A DNA stretch of 64,000 bases from Endobacter medicaginis (GTDB taxonomy: Bacteria > Pseudomonadota > Alphaproteobacteria > Acetobacterales > Acetobacteraceae): positions 62,001 through 126,000 of the forward strand of contig NZ_JACHXV010000002.1 of the NCBI RefSeq assembly GCF_014192375.1, in the 5' to 3' direction. Numbering within the stretch: the first letter of the stretch is position 1; each line of letters starts with the position of its first letter. Below the pieces are notes generated by a model. The model did not search any database and was not told the DNA's origin. It saw nothing but the letters and a program-made list of their open reading frames with translations. Both the position numbers and the translations under genes were made by a program. Below, piece by piece: positions 44,318 to 53,456 of the stretch.

Positions 44318-45193
44318 TCAGGCGGTGACGTTGGCGCTGTCGCCGCCGGTGACCGCCAGCGAGGTGCCGGAGACCATCGCGGCGGCGTCGGAGGCGAGAA
44401 AGACCACCGCCGGCGCGACGCTGTCCGGCGCCAGCCAGGGCAGGCCCAGAGGCAGCTTGGCGGCAAGCGTCTGGGCCGCGGCGTTCTCGTCCTTCGCCTC
44501 GTCACCACTGGGCTGCTTGCCGCCGGTCTCGATCGCCTGTGCATAGCGGTCCTCGTGACGGGTGAGCGCGGTGTCGATCAGCCCGGGGACCAGCGCATTG
44601 ACGGTGATGCGATGCGGGCCGAGCTCGAGGGCGGCGGATTTCATCAGCCCGAGGATGCCCCATTTCGAGGCCGAGTAGCTGGCGCCGTTGAGCGTGCCAT
44701 GCTGCCCCTGCGTCGACGAGGTGACGATGATCCGGCCGCCGCCGCGTTCGACCAGCACCGGAGCGACCGCGCGGATCGTATTAGCGGTGCCGTTGAGATT
44801 GACCTCGATCTGATCGTGCCAGTCGGCATCGTCCATCTCCAGCAGCGGCCGGAAGGCCTGGATACCGGCATTGGCCAGCACGATGTCGAGACCGCCGAAA
44901 CGGGCCGTCACCTGCGCCACCGCGTCGCGCAGGGCGGCGATGTCGCGTGTGTCGGCGACGATGCCCAGCCAGCGCCGGCCGAGCCGTTCCACCGCCTCAC
45001 CGGTCGCGTCGAGATCGGCGCGGCTGGCGGGAGCGAAGGTATCGATCGTGCTGGCGACGGCACAGAGATCGAGCCCGGCGACGTCCGCGCCAGCCTCGGC
45101 AAGGGCGAGGGCCGCGGCACGGCCGATGCCGCGCGCGGCGCCGGTGACCAGTGCGATCCGGCCGGCGAGCGCTGAAGGGGAAAAGGTCGTCAT
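44318..45193 (-). CDS. SDR-family oxidoreductase
   Basis: This is a 291-aa classical short-chain dehydrogenase. The cofactor motif is TGAARGIG (17-24), followed by LANAGIQ, the catalytic serine in IIVTSSTQG and YSASK. An insertion around 225-245 (TGGKQPSGDEAKDENAAA) is larger than in minimal SDRs and resembles the mycofactocin/carveol dehydrogenase-type subgroup. AAGGAG lies upstream of the ATG at 45193. It follows the TetR gene on the same strand by 185 bp, so it may be in the same regulon. Confidence 0.9.
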   Translation of the reverse strand: MTTFSPSALAGRIALVTGAARGIGRAAALALAEAGADVAGLDLCAVASTIDTFAPASRADLDATGEAVERLGRRWLGIVADTRDIAALRDAVAQVTARFGGLDIVLANAGIQAFRPLLEMDDADWHDQIEVNLNGTANTIRAVAPVLVERGGGRIIVTSSTQGQHGTLNGASYSASKWGILGLMKSAALELGPHRITVNALVPGLIDTALTRHEDRYAQAIETGGKQPSGDEAKDENAAAQTLAAKLPLGLPWLAPDSVAPAVVFLASDAAAMVSGTSLAVTGGDSANVTA

Positions 45194-45378
45194 CGGGAAC
45201 TCCTTGCACGCAGGCCAGTGCGATGGCCTCGGCCTGGCCGGTGACATCAACGCTGCCGATGCTGATTGGGTGCGCGAGCCGCAGGCAGGGCGCGTTCGCG
45301 GTGCCCGGGCAATCGCTGCGCTCTCGCCAGCACGGAGCTCGGCGGATCAGGCGGCCGGAAATGCATCGCAGCCGGCGT

Positions 45379-45951
45379 TCAGCCGATCGCGCGATCGATC
45401 AGCGCCTCGTCGTGCGGCAGCCGGCCGTCGAGCATCAGCATCGCCAGGCCGTGCACCAGCGCCCAGGCGCGCACGGCGCGGATATCGCCATCGCCGCCGA
45501 CACGCGCGGCCTCGGCGAGGGCGTTGTCGCGCAGCATCGCACCGGCTTCGGTGTCGGCGCAGTCCGCCGCCGCGCCGCCCCCGAGCGCATCGGAAGCAAA
45601 GATCAGCCGGAACAGTGCCGGATTGGCCAGAGCGAAGCGCACATAGGCACGCCCGGTGGCGGCGAACCCCGCCTCGCCGCCACCGGCGGCCTCCGATGCC
45701 GCGCGCTGGGCGAGAGCGAGCCGTGCCAGCCCCTCGCGGGCGAGAGCCGCCATCAGTGCCCCCTTGTCGGGAAAATGCCGATAGATCGACGTCGCACTCA
45801 CGCCGGCGGCACGCGCCACCTCGCGAAGAGACAGCGATTCGGCGTCCCGTTCGGCGAGCAGCCGCATTCCCTCCGCCATCAGCACACGTCGCAGATCGCC
45901 ATGGTGATAGGCCGGCTTCTTTATGTTGACAGTGTTATCATTGGCGCACAT
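45379..45951 (-). CDS. TetR-family transcriptional regulator
   Basis: This is a 190-aa repressor-type protein. The helix-turn-helix covers about residues 18-64 (SLSLREVARAAGVSATSIYRHFPDKGALMAALA), followed by a ligand domain of the WHG/TetR_C type (FALANPALFRLIF). The ATG at 45951 lies inside a large inverted repeat that also covers the promoter region of the divergent carotenoid oxygenase gene, 28 bp away. Autorepression and control of that operon are the natural inference. The ligand is unknown. Confidence 0.9.
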   Translation of the reverse strand: MCANDNTVNIKKPAYHHGDLRRVLMAEGMRLLAERDAESLSLREVARAAGVSATSIYRHFPDKGALMAALAREGLARLALAQRAASEAAGGGEAGFAATGRAYVRFALANPALFRLIFASDALGGGAAADCADTEAGAMLRDNALAEAARVGGDGDIRAVRAWALVHGLAMLMLDGRLPHDEALIDRAIG

Positions 45952-45965
45952 GGTAACGGTGTAAA
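45926..45965. promoter_or_regulatory. Large inverted repeat, candidate TetR operator
   Basis: Arms of 16 bp (45926-45941 and 45950-45965) match at 12 positions around an eight-base spacer. The repeat covers the TetR start codon and a TTGACA (45926-45931) that could be the -35 of the carotenoid oxygenase gene. Confidence 0.55.
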
Positions 45966-45979
45966 CATTGGAGCCCGAG

Positions 45980-47425
45980 ATGGGAAGCCCGATCGAGACG
46001 CTGATGCGCCGCACGGTGACGAAGGGGGTCGAGGCGCTTGCCGCGCACAACCGGCGCCGGCTCGAACCACCGCCGGACGGCAACCCGTTCCTGACCGGGC
46101 TGCACGCGCCGATGGATACGGAACTCACCCTCACCGAGCTCGACGTCATCGGCCGCATTCCCGCCGGGCTGGACGGCCGCTATCTGCGCATCGGCCCCAA
46201 CCCGGTCGAGGCCGACCCGGCCAGCTATCACTGGTTCTCCGGCGACGGCATGGTGCACGGGCTGGCGATCTCCGAGGGCCGGGCGCTGTGGTATCGCAAC
46301 CGCTGGATCCGCTCGAACGCGGTGGCGGCGAAGCTCGGCACGTCCCCCGCCCCGGGCCCGCGGCACATCTTCGATACCGTCAACACCAATGTGGTCGCGA
46401 TCGGCGGCCGCAGCTTTGCCCTGGTCGAGGCGGGCGCTTATCCGGTGCGTCTGAGCGACACGCTCGACGAGCAGTGCTACGATCCGTTCTCCGGCACGCT
46501 GAAGGGTGGCTTCACCGCGCATCCGCACCGCGATCCGCTCACCGGCGAGCATCACGCGATCTGCTACGAGGGACCCAATCCGGGCGAGATCCGCCATGTG
46601 GTGGTCGATCCAGACGGGCGGGTGGTGCGCGAGATGCCGATCCCGGTGCGGCATGGCCCGATGATCCATGATTGCGCCATCACCGCGCGTTTCGCGATCA
46701 TCCTCGATCTGCCTGTGACGTTCTCGATGAAGGCACTGATCGGCGGCCACACGCTGCCCTATCGCTGGAACCCCGATCACCGCGCGCGGGTTGGATTGCT
46801 GCCCAGACGGGGCACTGCGCAGGACATCGTCTGGTGCGATGCGCCGATGGCGTACGCGTTCCACGTCGCCAATGCGCATGACGACGCCGATGGGCGCGTC
46901 GTTCTCGATCTGTGCGTATATGACACGATGTTCGTCGAGGATGCCCCGGGGCCGGATGCGCACTCGCGCGGACTCGAACGCTGGATCATCGACCCCGTGA
47001 CGCGCTCGATCGACATCCGCAGCCTCGATGCGGCTCCTCAGGAATTTCCCCGCATCGACGAACGCTTCTTCGCGCAGGAGCATCGCTTCGTGTGGACGAT
47101 GGCGACCCCGACGGAACGCGACGAGCGCTTCATCGGCGCGACGCGGCTCTATGCGCACGATCTGGCGATCGGCACGCGCGCGGTGCACGAGTTCGGCCCC
47201 GCACGCATCCCGGGCGAGTTCGTCTTCGTCCCCGACGCACCCGACAGCCCCGAGGGCCACGGCCATCTGATCGGCTTCGTCGTCGATCTGGCCGCACAGA
47301 CCACCGATCTTGCCATCATCGACGCAAGGCACTTCGAGGACGCACCCGTGGCCAGCATCCGGCTGCCACACCGCATCCCGCCGGGCTTCCACGGCAACTG
47401 GTTCGCGCGCGAGCAGGTCGGATGA
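45980..47425 (+). CDS. Carotenoid cleavage oxygenase
   Basis: This is a 481-aa member of the retinal-pigment/carotenoid oxygenase family, non-haem Fe(II) enzymes that cleave polyenes or stilbenes. The four iron-ligand histidines are visible: H181 (TAHPHRDP), H230 (MIHDCAIT), H295 (AFHVANAHDD) and H471 (PPGFHGNW). YLRIGPNP and YHWFSGDGMVHG are typical N-terminal motifs. GGAG is six bases from the ATG at 45980; a TTG at 45968 is the alternative. It is coupled by ATGA to a membrane protein gene. The substrate could be a carotenoid, apocarotenoid or lignostilbene. Confidence 0.92.
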   Translation: MGSPIETLMRRTVTKGVEALAAHNRRRLEPPPDGNPFLTGLHAPMDTELTLTELDVIGRIPAGLDGRYLRIGPNPVEADPASYHWFSGDGMVHGLAISEGRALWYRNRWIRSNAVAAKLGTSPAPGPRHIFDTVNTNVVAIGGRSFALVEAGAYPVRLSDTLDEQCYDPFSGTLKGGFTAHPHRDPLTGEHHAICYEGPNPGEIRHVVVDPDGRVVREMPIPVRHGPMIHDCAITARFAIILDLPVTFSMKALIGGHTLPYRWNPDHRARVGLLPRRGTAQDIVWCDAPMAYAFHVANAHDDADGRVVLDLCVYDTMFVEDAPGPDAHSRGLERWIIDPVTRSIDIRSLDAAPQEFPRIDERFFAQEHRFVWTMATPTERDERFIGATRLYAHDLAIGTRAVHEFGPARIPGEFVFVPDAPDSPEGHGHLIGFVVDLAAQTTDLAIIDARHFEDAPVASIRLPHRIPPGFHGNWFAREQVG

Positions 47426-48117
47426 GCGACACATCGGGACACACCGACAGAACCCGCGCCGCGCTCATCGACTGGTTCCGCCGCCGGGGGCCGCATCTGG
47501 CGGCCGAAACCATCGTCAACGTCGCGCTGCCGACGCTGATCTACGGTCAGCTGCACCAGCGCTTCGGCGATGTGGATGCGCTGCTCGCCTCGTTCGCGCC
47601 CTCGCTGGCATGGACGGCGGTGGTGTTCCTGCGGGAACGTCGCGTCGACGCCTACGGGGTGCTGGCGATGGCGGCGCTCGCCCTGTCCACGCTGAGCCTG
47701 ATCGGCAGCGGTTCGCCACGCCTGCTGCTGCTGCGCGAACACATGGTGACGCTGCTGATCGCGCTGGCATTCCTGTTTTCCGCGGCGATCGGGCGGCCGC
47801 TGATCGGGCCGCTGGCCCGCGCCAGCTTCGCCAGACGCTCCGCCGCCGACGCGGCCGCCTTCGATGCCAGGCGCGGCCGCGCGGCAGTGCGCCACACGGT
47901 GATGGTGATGACTCTGGTCTGGGGGTTCGGGCTGCTGGCCGGATTCGCGCTGTCCGCCGTGATGGCGTTCACCCTCTCGATCGGCCGGAACCTGGCCCTC
48001 GGTCCGTTCGTGCTCTACGGAATGATGGGTGGGCTGGGACTCTGGACGGTGTTGTACCGCCGCCACCGGGAGCGTCTGGTGCGGGTCGCGTGCGGTGCGG
48101 CGAACCGGTCGATCTGA
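47422..48117 (+). CDS. VC0807-type polytopic membrane protein
   Basis: This is a 231-aa protein with about six hydrophobic helices and the segment AETIVNVALPTLIYGQLHQRFGDVDALLAS near the N-terminus, as in VC0807-family proteins, which resemble septation protein A. The function is unknown. Overlap with the carotenoid oxygenase by four bases shows joint translation, so it may handle the substrate or product in the membrane; that is inference. Confidence 0.8.
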   Translation: MSDTSGHTDRTRAALIDWFRRRGPHLAAETIVNVALPTLIYGQLHQRFGDVDALLASFAPSLAWTAVVFLRERRVDAYGVLAMAALALSTLSLIGSGSPRLLLLREHMVTLLIALAFLFSAAIGRPLIGPLARASFARRSAADAAAFDARRGRAAVRHTVMVMTLVWGFGLLAGFALSAVMAFTLSIGRNLALGPFVLYGMMGGLGLWTVLYRRHRERLVRVACGAANRSI

Positions 48118-48121
48118 CCCC

Positions 48122-49315
48122 TCAGCCGGCGCTTCGGCCGCCAAGCCCGCCACGAAGATCGACCACGTTGGAGCCCGGCGCATCGCAGACCACGCGATCG
48201 CGGCCGGCCTGCTTGGCACGGTAGGCGGCCTGGTCGGCACGACGCAGCAATTCGCCGAGGGCCTCGTCGGGCCAACGCTGGGCGACACCCAGGCTCACGG
48301 TGACGCGCGGCAGTGCGCAGGGCTGGCTGCGGAGCTGATGGCGGACGGTCTCGGCGATCAACTGGCCGCCGGCGAGGGTGGTGTCGTCGAGCAGGACGGC
48401 GAACTCCTCGCCGCCCATGCGGGCGACGAGTGCGCAGCGCGGCAGGACATGGTTGAGCACGGCGGCGAAATGCCGGATCACGCCATCGCCGACATCGTGA
48501 CCATACGTATCGTTAATGCGCTTGAAGTGGTCGAAGTCGATCATCACCGCGGTGATGTCGCGGCCGTTGCGGGCGGCGGCAGCGAGGATCTGCTGCGCCT
48601 GGCGCTCGAAGCCGCGCCGGTTGAGCAGGCCGGACAGCGGATCGGTCTCGGTGGTCAGCGTGAAATCCTGCACCAGGGCCTGCACCACCACCACCAGCAC
48701 CACAAGCCCGGCCGCGATCAGCAGGATGCCGGTGCTGGCCTGGGAGAACAGCGCGTAGGCGCTTGCGACATAGCCGCGCGGGCTCGCACCGGATCCGACG
48801 CTCACGGCGACGAACGGCTTGAGCAGGAAATCCATCGCGATCACGGCGAACAGGGTGCCGAGCAGCAGTTGCAGCGGCCGCCGCGCCGATTGTGCGATCG
48901 CGGTCCATGCGCACAGGCCGAGGGCGGCGACGAACGGCGCCTGATAGCCGAGTTCGTAGGCAAGGTGGTTGCGCTCCGCGGTCCAGATCGACATGCGCAG
49001 CGCAGTGCCCACCAGCCCGATAGCGGCAATCGCGCCCCAGTAGGGTCGCCGCCGCTCGAACGCCGACAAGGCGGCCGACATGACGAGGAAGGCGACCAGC
49101 AGCGTCAGCGGACTGAGCACCATGAGCGGCTCGAGCGGCGCGCCCCAGTGGATGGCGAGTTCGCAGAGTGGCGTGAGCATGCCGATGAAATAGCTGATGC
49201 CGAAGGCGATCACCGGGCGCTGGCCGCGCCCGACCACGGCAATCAGCACATAGGAGACAGCAAACAACCCGGCCACCGCCGTATTGACGATCAACAGGAC
49301 GACGGTGCCGTTCAA
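48122..49315 (-). CDS. Membrane-anchored diguanylate cyclase (GGDEF)
   Basis: It makes cyclic di-GMP from two GTP. The 397-aa protein has six or seven N-terminal helices (about 3-212, MHYT- or MASE-like sensor of unrecognised type) and a C-terminal GGDEF domain (about 224-385) with the active loop GGEEF at 301-305 and DFDHFKRINDTYGHDVGD. No RxxD inhibitory site precedes the loop, so product inhibition through the I-site is unlikely. The start is probably TTG at 49315, six bases after GGAG. The frame stays open far upstream, but only as antisense of the next gene. Confidence 0.88.
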   Translation of the reverse strand: MNGTVVLLIVNTAVAGLFAVSYVLIAVVGRGQRPVIAFGISYFIGMLTPLCELAIHWGAPLEPLMVLSPLTLLVAFLVMSAALSAFERRRPYWGAIAAIGLVGTALRMSIWTAERNHLAYELGYQAPFVAALGLCAWTAIAQSARRPLQLLLGTLFAVIAMDFLLKPFVAVSVGSGASPRGYVASAYALFSQASTGILLIAAGLVVLVVVVQALVQDFTLTTETDPLSGLLNRRGFERQAQQILAAAARNGRDITAVMIDFDHFKRINDTYGHDVGDGVIRHFAAVLNHVLPRCALVARMGGEEFAVLLDDTTLAGGQLIAETVRHQLRSQPCALPRVTVSLGVAQRWPDEALGELLRRADQAAYRAKQAGRDRVVCDAPGSNVVDLRGGLGGRSAG

Positions 49316-49525
49316 CGCGCTCTCCCCCCAAAGGCAGGCCGACCGTGCGACGCGCGAGGGCCCAGGGACGAGGGCGTCGCAGCGTCTGCGGTCATTTCGG
49401 ATGCCTTCTATCAGCCCGCCGGATGCGTCCGCGAGCCCCACCGCCGCCGCCGGCATGCGATTTGGTGCAAGACTTCCGCCATGCCAATGTCGCGGTGCCA
49501 TCGTGGCTGTCGGGAAGGGGCTCGG

Positions 49526-51076
49526 GTGAGACGTTCTGTTCTGTTCGGCGGCGTCGCCGTCGCGGTTCTCGCCATCGCGGGCATCGGTGCCGGCGTGGTG
49601 CTGCCCCACATCGCGCAGTCGACGCTCGAGCGCGACATCGCCACGTTCCGGGCCAGCCTGCCACCGGGCGCCAGCCTGACCTATACCCGGGCGACGCCGC
49701 ATGCGTTCAGCCGTTCGGCGAGCCTCGATGCGGTCGAACTGCGTGAATCCAACGGCAGCACCCTCGCCGCCGGGCATGTGGACCTCGCGCCCGACGGCCC
49801 GCACCGTCTGCGCCACCTGCATGCGACGGCAGTGAGCCTGCATGTCGCCTCGGCCACGAAAGACATCACGCTGACCGCCGCCACGCTCGACGGGAGTGAC
49901 CTGCGCGACGACGCCACCCCGCTGACACTGACGCCTGCATCGTCCGCGACGGTGACCGAGGGGCCGACACCGGCCATGCGCGCCGCCGCCGTCGCGCAGC
50001 ACCTCTCCGCCGGCACGCTGCGCCTGGACGACGTGCGGGCGACGATCGCGGCGACGGCTGCCGCCACGGACGGCCCGCAGCCGCAGGTGATCACCGCCCG
50101 ATCGGCCCGACTGACCGCGTTCGGCCCGCAGCAGAGCTCCGATGTGACGATCGACGGGCTGGCCGTCACCGGGCTGAGCTACACCGTGCCTGCCACGCCG
50201 CAGCAACTCGGTCCGCAGTTCCAGGTGACGCGCACCGCCTCGCTCAGCCTCGACTCCGCCTCGCTCGAGCACGTCCGGCTGGCCGACGAGGCCACCTATC
50301 TGGCCGCCGGACGCAGCGACGGGCCACGCCGGCTCAGCCAGCCCTCCACACTGCATCTGGTCCGGCTGGTGGCCTCGGTGGAGGGCGGCAGGCCGCAAGC
50401 ACCTCCGGCATCCGGCGAGCTGCGCTTCGGCGACATCCGGCTCATGGAACACGACACCGCCCCGAAAACGCGCAGCGATCTCGATGTCGACGGCATCGAC
50501 CTGCCGGCCGGGCACCTGCCGGCGCTGATGCCCGGCACGTTCGACGACGGACGCGTGCATGGCGCGCTGATCGCGCGCGGCAGCGGCGACAATGCCACCG
50601 GCGTGTTCGACCTGCGGGCCGTCCAGATCTCGTTCGACCATGTCGGCACGCTACGGCTGTCGATGCAGGGGCGCATCGACCCGCACGATCTCGATGCCGG
50701 CCTGCCGCCGCACGAGCTGCTGGCCGGCGCGGTCTTCTCCGCCGCCACGCTCGCCATCGCCGATGGCGGCCTGCGCGACGCGCTGCTCAAACGCAGCGCC
50801 GCCGCCTCGGGCAGCACGCCGGAGGCCGTCGCCACCCTGCTCTCGGCCCGCGTGCAGGCGATGCTGGCCCCGCTCGGCCAGGCCGGCGCGCGTCTCGCCC
50901 CCGGGCTGAGCGCCTTCCTGGCCCAGGGCGGCGCCCTGACGATCGCGGCGCGCCCGGCCCAGCCGATCGCGCTGAGCGCGCTCAATACCGGCTCGATGGA
51001 CGCGACGATCGGCCTGCTGAACACGCTCGATCTCGACGCCACCCGCACCCCGACCCTGCCGCCACTGCCGCAGTAG
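49526..51076 (+). CDS. Unknown membrane-anchored protein
   Basis: This is a 516-aa protein that I do not recognise. It has one N-terminal membrane anchor (VLFGGVAVAVLAIAGIGAGVVL) and then a long periplasmic part rich in Ala, Thr and Leu, with recurrent short beta-strand-like units (DGLAVTGLSYTV, SLSLDSASLEHVRLAD, DGIDLPAGHLPALMPG). This recalls AsmA/DUF945-type beta-rich envelope proteins, but no signature was certain. GTG at 49526 follows GAAGGGG. It is divergent from the diguanylate cyclase (210-bp gap) and convergent with LysR. Confidence 0.7.
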   Translation: MRRSVLFGGVAVAVLAIAGIGAGVVLPHIAQSTLERDIATFRASLPPGASLTYTRATPHAFSRSASLDAVELRESNGSTLAAGHVDLAPDGPHRLRHLHATAVSLHVASATKDITLTAATLDGSDLRDDATPLTLTPASSATVTEGPTPAMRAAAVAQHLSAGTLRLDDVRATIAATAAATDGPQPQVITARSARLTAFGPQQSSDVTIDGLAVTGLSYTVPATPQQLGPQFQVTRTASLSLDSASLEHVRLADEATYLAAGRSDGPRRLSQPSTLHLVRLVASVEGGRPQAPPASGELRFGDIRLMEHDTAPKTRSDLDVDGIDLPAGHLPALMPGTFDDGRVHGALIARGSGDNATGVFDLRAVQISFDHVGTLRLSMQGRIDPHDLDAGLPPHELLAGAVFSAATLAIADGGLRDALLKRSAAASGSTPEAVATLLSARVQAMLAPLGQAGARLAPGLSAFLAQGGALTIAARPAQPIALSALNTGSMDATIGLLNTLDLDATRTPTLPPLPQ

Positions 51077-51080
51077 CCCC

Positions 51081-52001
51081 CTATCCCAGCCTCGCTGCGA
51101 GAAAATCGACGAACACCCGCACCCTGGCCGGCAGGTTCTGGCCGCCGACGAACACGGCGTGGATGAGCTCGACATCGCCCGGATTGAACGCCTCCAACAG
51201 CGGCACCAGGCGGCCAGCGCCGATCTCGGCCTCGACCGAAAAGACACCGACGCGGGCGATGCCGAGCCCGGCCAGCGCGCACTGGCCGAGGGTCTCGCCG
51301 TTATTCGCCTCGATGCTGCCATGCACGGCGAGCGCGAAGTCGCGCCCGTCGCGCCTGAACGGCCAGCTCGGTTCGGCGCGGCGGAAATTGAAGTTCAGAC
51401 AGTCATGCGCAAGCAGGTCCTCCGGCACCAGCGGCGTGCCGCGACGGGCCAGGTAGTCCGGCGAAGCGACGATCACGCGCCGGGTCTCGCCGAGCCGGCG
51501 CGCGGTCAGCGTGCTGTCCGGCAGCGGGCCGAAGCGGATCGCCACATCCGCCTCCCCGGCGGCGATGTCGACCACGCGGTCGGTGGTGCCGAGATCGAGC
51601 CGGATATGCGGATAGGCCGAGATGAACGCGCCCAGCAGCGGCACCACGGCCAGGCGGCCATGCGCCAGCGCCATGCTGACCCGCAGGCGCCCGCGCGGGG
51701 CGCCACGATCGGCAATCGCCTGCTCGGCCTCGTCGAGATCGGCGAGGATGCGTCGGGCGACGCCCAGATACGATCGCCCCTCCGCCGTGGGCGACAGTGC
51801 GCGCGTGCTGCGCAGCAGCAGCCGCACGCCGAGCCGTGCCTCGATGCGGTCCACGGCGCGCGCGACGGCGGAGGGGGTGAGGCCCAGCGCGCGGCCGGCG
51901 GCGGAGAAGCTGCCGTGATCGATCACGGCAGCGAACAGGCTCAGCGCGCGCGCCCGGTCGGTTCCGTTCACCTTTGCGTCTGGTTCAAAGATGCTTCGCA
52001 T
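51081..52001 (-). CDS. LysR-family regulator divergent from MFS transporter
   Basis: This is a 306-aa LysR protein. The winged helix-turn-helix covers about residues 17-75 (GSFSAAGRALGLTPSAVARAVDRIEARLGVRLL), and the effector domain about 103-300, ending with the RVRVFVDFLAARL tail common to the AaeR/DhcR-like subgroup. The ATG is at 52001. It is divergent from an MFS efflux-type gene with a 77-bp gap, the classic layout for a regulator controlling its neighbour. Confidence 0.92.
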   Translation of the reverse strand: MRSIFEPDAKVNGTDRARALSLFAAVIDHGSFSAAGRALGLTPSAVARAVDRIEARLGVRLLLRSTRALSPTAEGRSYLGVARRILADLDEAEQAIADRGAPRGRLRVSMALAHGRLAVVPLLGAFISAYPHIRLDLGTTDRVVDIAAGEADVAIRFGPLPDSTLTARRLGETRRVIVASPDYLARRGTPLVPEDLLAHDCLNFNFRRAEPSWPFRRDGRDFALAVHGSIEANNGETLGQCALAGLGIARVGVFSVEAEIGAGRLVPLLEAFNPGDVELIHAVFVGGQNLPARVRVFVDFLAARLG

Positions 52002-52078
52002 CGTTTCGGTCTAATCCGGACCGGATGGCCCGTCCATCTTTGCGGACGACATTCATCGACATCGCAAAGGCCGCGTGC

Positions 52079-53233
52079 ATGAAGACCCCTCCCGCGCTCT
52101 TCGCCCTCGCCCTCGGAGCCTTCGGCATCGGCATGACCGAATTCACGCCGATGGGGCTCCTGCCGCAGATCGCCGCCAGCCTCGACGTATCGATCCCTCG
52201 CGCGGGGATGCTGGTCAGCGCCTATGCGCTCGGTGTCATGATCGGCGCACCGGTCATGACGCTGGGCACCGGCCGCGTCGCGCGTCGCACCCTGCTCATC
52301 GGCCTGGCGCTGCTGTTCACCCTCGGCAACGGGCTCGCCGCCCTGAGCCATTCGTATGGTTTGCTGCTGGCCGCACGGGTGATCACCTCGTTCAACCACG
52401 GCGCGTTCTTCGGTGTCGGCGCGGTGGTCGCCGCCTCGCTGGTGCCGGCCGAGCGCAGCGCCGGCGCAGTGGCGACGATGTTCATGGGCCTCACCCTGGC
52501 CACGGTCGCCGGGGTGCCGCTGGCCACCTGGATCGGCGAGCGGTTCGGCTGGCACGCCACCTTCGGGGTGATCGCGGCGCTCGGCATGGCCATCGTGGCG
52601 GCCCTCGCCCTCACCCTGCCCCGGCAGCCCGCGCCGGCGCACGGCAGTGCGCGGGCCGAACTGCGCGTGCTGATGCGTGGCGAGGTGCTGGCGGCGCTGG
52701 GGCTGACAGTGCTGGGCTCGACGGCGATGTTCACCGTATTCACCTATATCGTGCCGATCCTGCAACGCGGCAGCCACGCCTCGTTCGGCTTCGTCGCCGC
52801 GATGCTGTCGCTATGGGGCGTGGGGCTGTCGGTCGGCAACTGGATCGGCGGCCGCTATGCAGACCGCTCGGTCAACGGCACGCTGATCGCCACGCTGACC
52901 GGCCTGGCATTGGTGCTGGTGGCCTTCGCGGTGCTGCTGCCGCATGAGCAGGCGGTGGCGGTGCTGGTGTTCCTGTGGGGGGTGGCGAGCTTCGCGCTGG
53001 TCCCACCCCTGCAGATGCAGGTGATGCGTGCAGCCGCCGACGCGCCCAACCTCGCCTCCTCGGTCAATATCGGCGCGTTCAATCTCGGCAACGCGCTCGG
53101 CGCCGCACTCGGCGGGGCGATGCTGTCGGCGGGGTTCAGCTATGGCGCGATCCCGCTCGCTGGCGCGGTCACGTCGCTGCTCGGTCTGGGCTGGGTGCTG
53201 CTGGGGACGCGACGCCGGGTGGCGGTCTCGTGA
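52079..53233 (+). CDS. MFS transporter (DHA1 / AraJ-like)
   Basis: This is a 384-aa twelve-helix major facilitator. The N-terminal signature GIGMTEFTPMGLLPQIA and GRVARRTLLIG (the loop 2-3 motif) place it with AraJ/YdhP/ChlR-type drug or sugar efflux proteins. Conserved FNHGAFFGVGAVVAA in helix 4 is typical. The ATG at 52079 gives a normal length. Substrate is unknown; the divergent LysR gene probably controls it. Confidence 0.9.
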   Translation: MKTPPALFALALGAFGIGMTEFTPMGLLPQIAASLDVSIPRAGMLVSAYALGVMIGAPVMTLGTGRVARRTLLIGLALLFTLGNGLAALSHSYGLLLAARVITSFNHGAFFGVGAVVAASLVPAERSAGAVATMFMGLTLATVAGVPLATWIGERFGWHATFGVIAALGMAIVAALALTLPRQPAPAHGSARAELRVLMRGEVLAALGLTVLGSTAMFTVFTYIVPILQRGSHASFGFVAAMLSLWGVGLSVGNWIGGRYADRSVNGTLIATLTGLALVLVAFAVLLPHEQAVAVLVFLWGVASFALVPPLQMQVMRAAADAPNLASSVNIGAFNLGNALGAALGGAMLSAGFSYGAIPLAGAVTSLLGLGWVLLGTRRRVAVS

Positions 53234-53456
53234 GCGGCGTTATCCGATCACCCGGGCGATCGTCGCGACCACCGCTTCCGGCGTGATCAGCCGGGCGCGC
53301 TCGAACTGGCGCGGCGTGTCCTTGTGACGGGGGGTGGCCTGTCCCGGACTGTCACGCAGCGTGGCGGAGGTCGGCGTCGACGCTGCTCGACCGGACCGAT
53401 CTGCGGGCGATACGCGAGGCGGTCGCCAAGCTTGTGACGCTCCAGAACCCGCGCGG
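53234..53456. other. Gap with possible decayed coding sequence
   Basis: This 223-bp gap lies between the MFS gene and smpB. On the plus strand a frame ending at the TAG at 53458-53460 reads LLDRTDLRAIREAVAKLVTL, protein-like but without a start. On the minus strand a frame ending at 53240 reads RLITPEAVVATIARVIG, again without a clear start. Either may be the tail of a lost gene. I cannot assign a family. Confidence 0.3.

Noticed and set aside
48122-50641. A single 839-codon minus-strand reading frame
   Set aside because: Only its C-terminal 397 codons resemble a protein family (GGDEF). The rest is antisense to a well-formed plus-strand gene with its own start and ribosome site, an effect of high GC.
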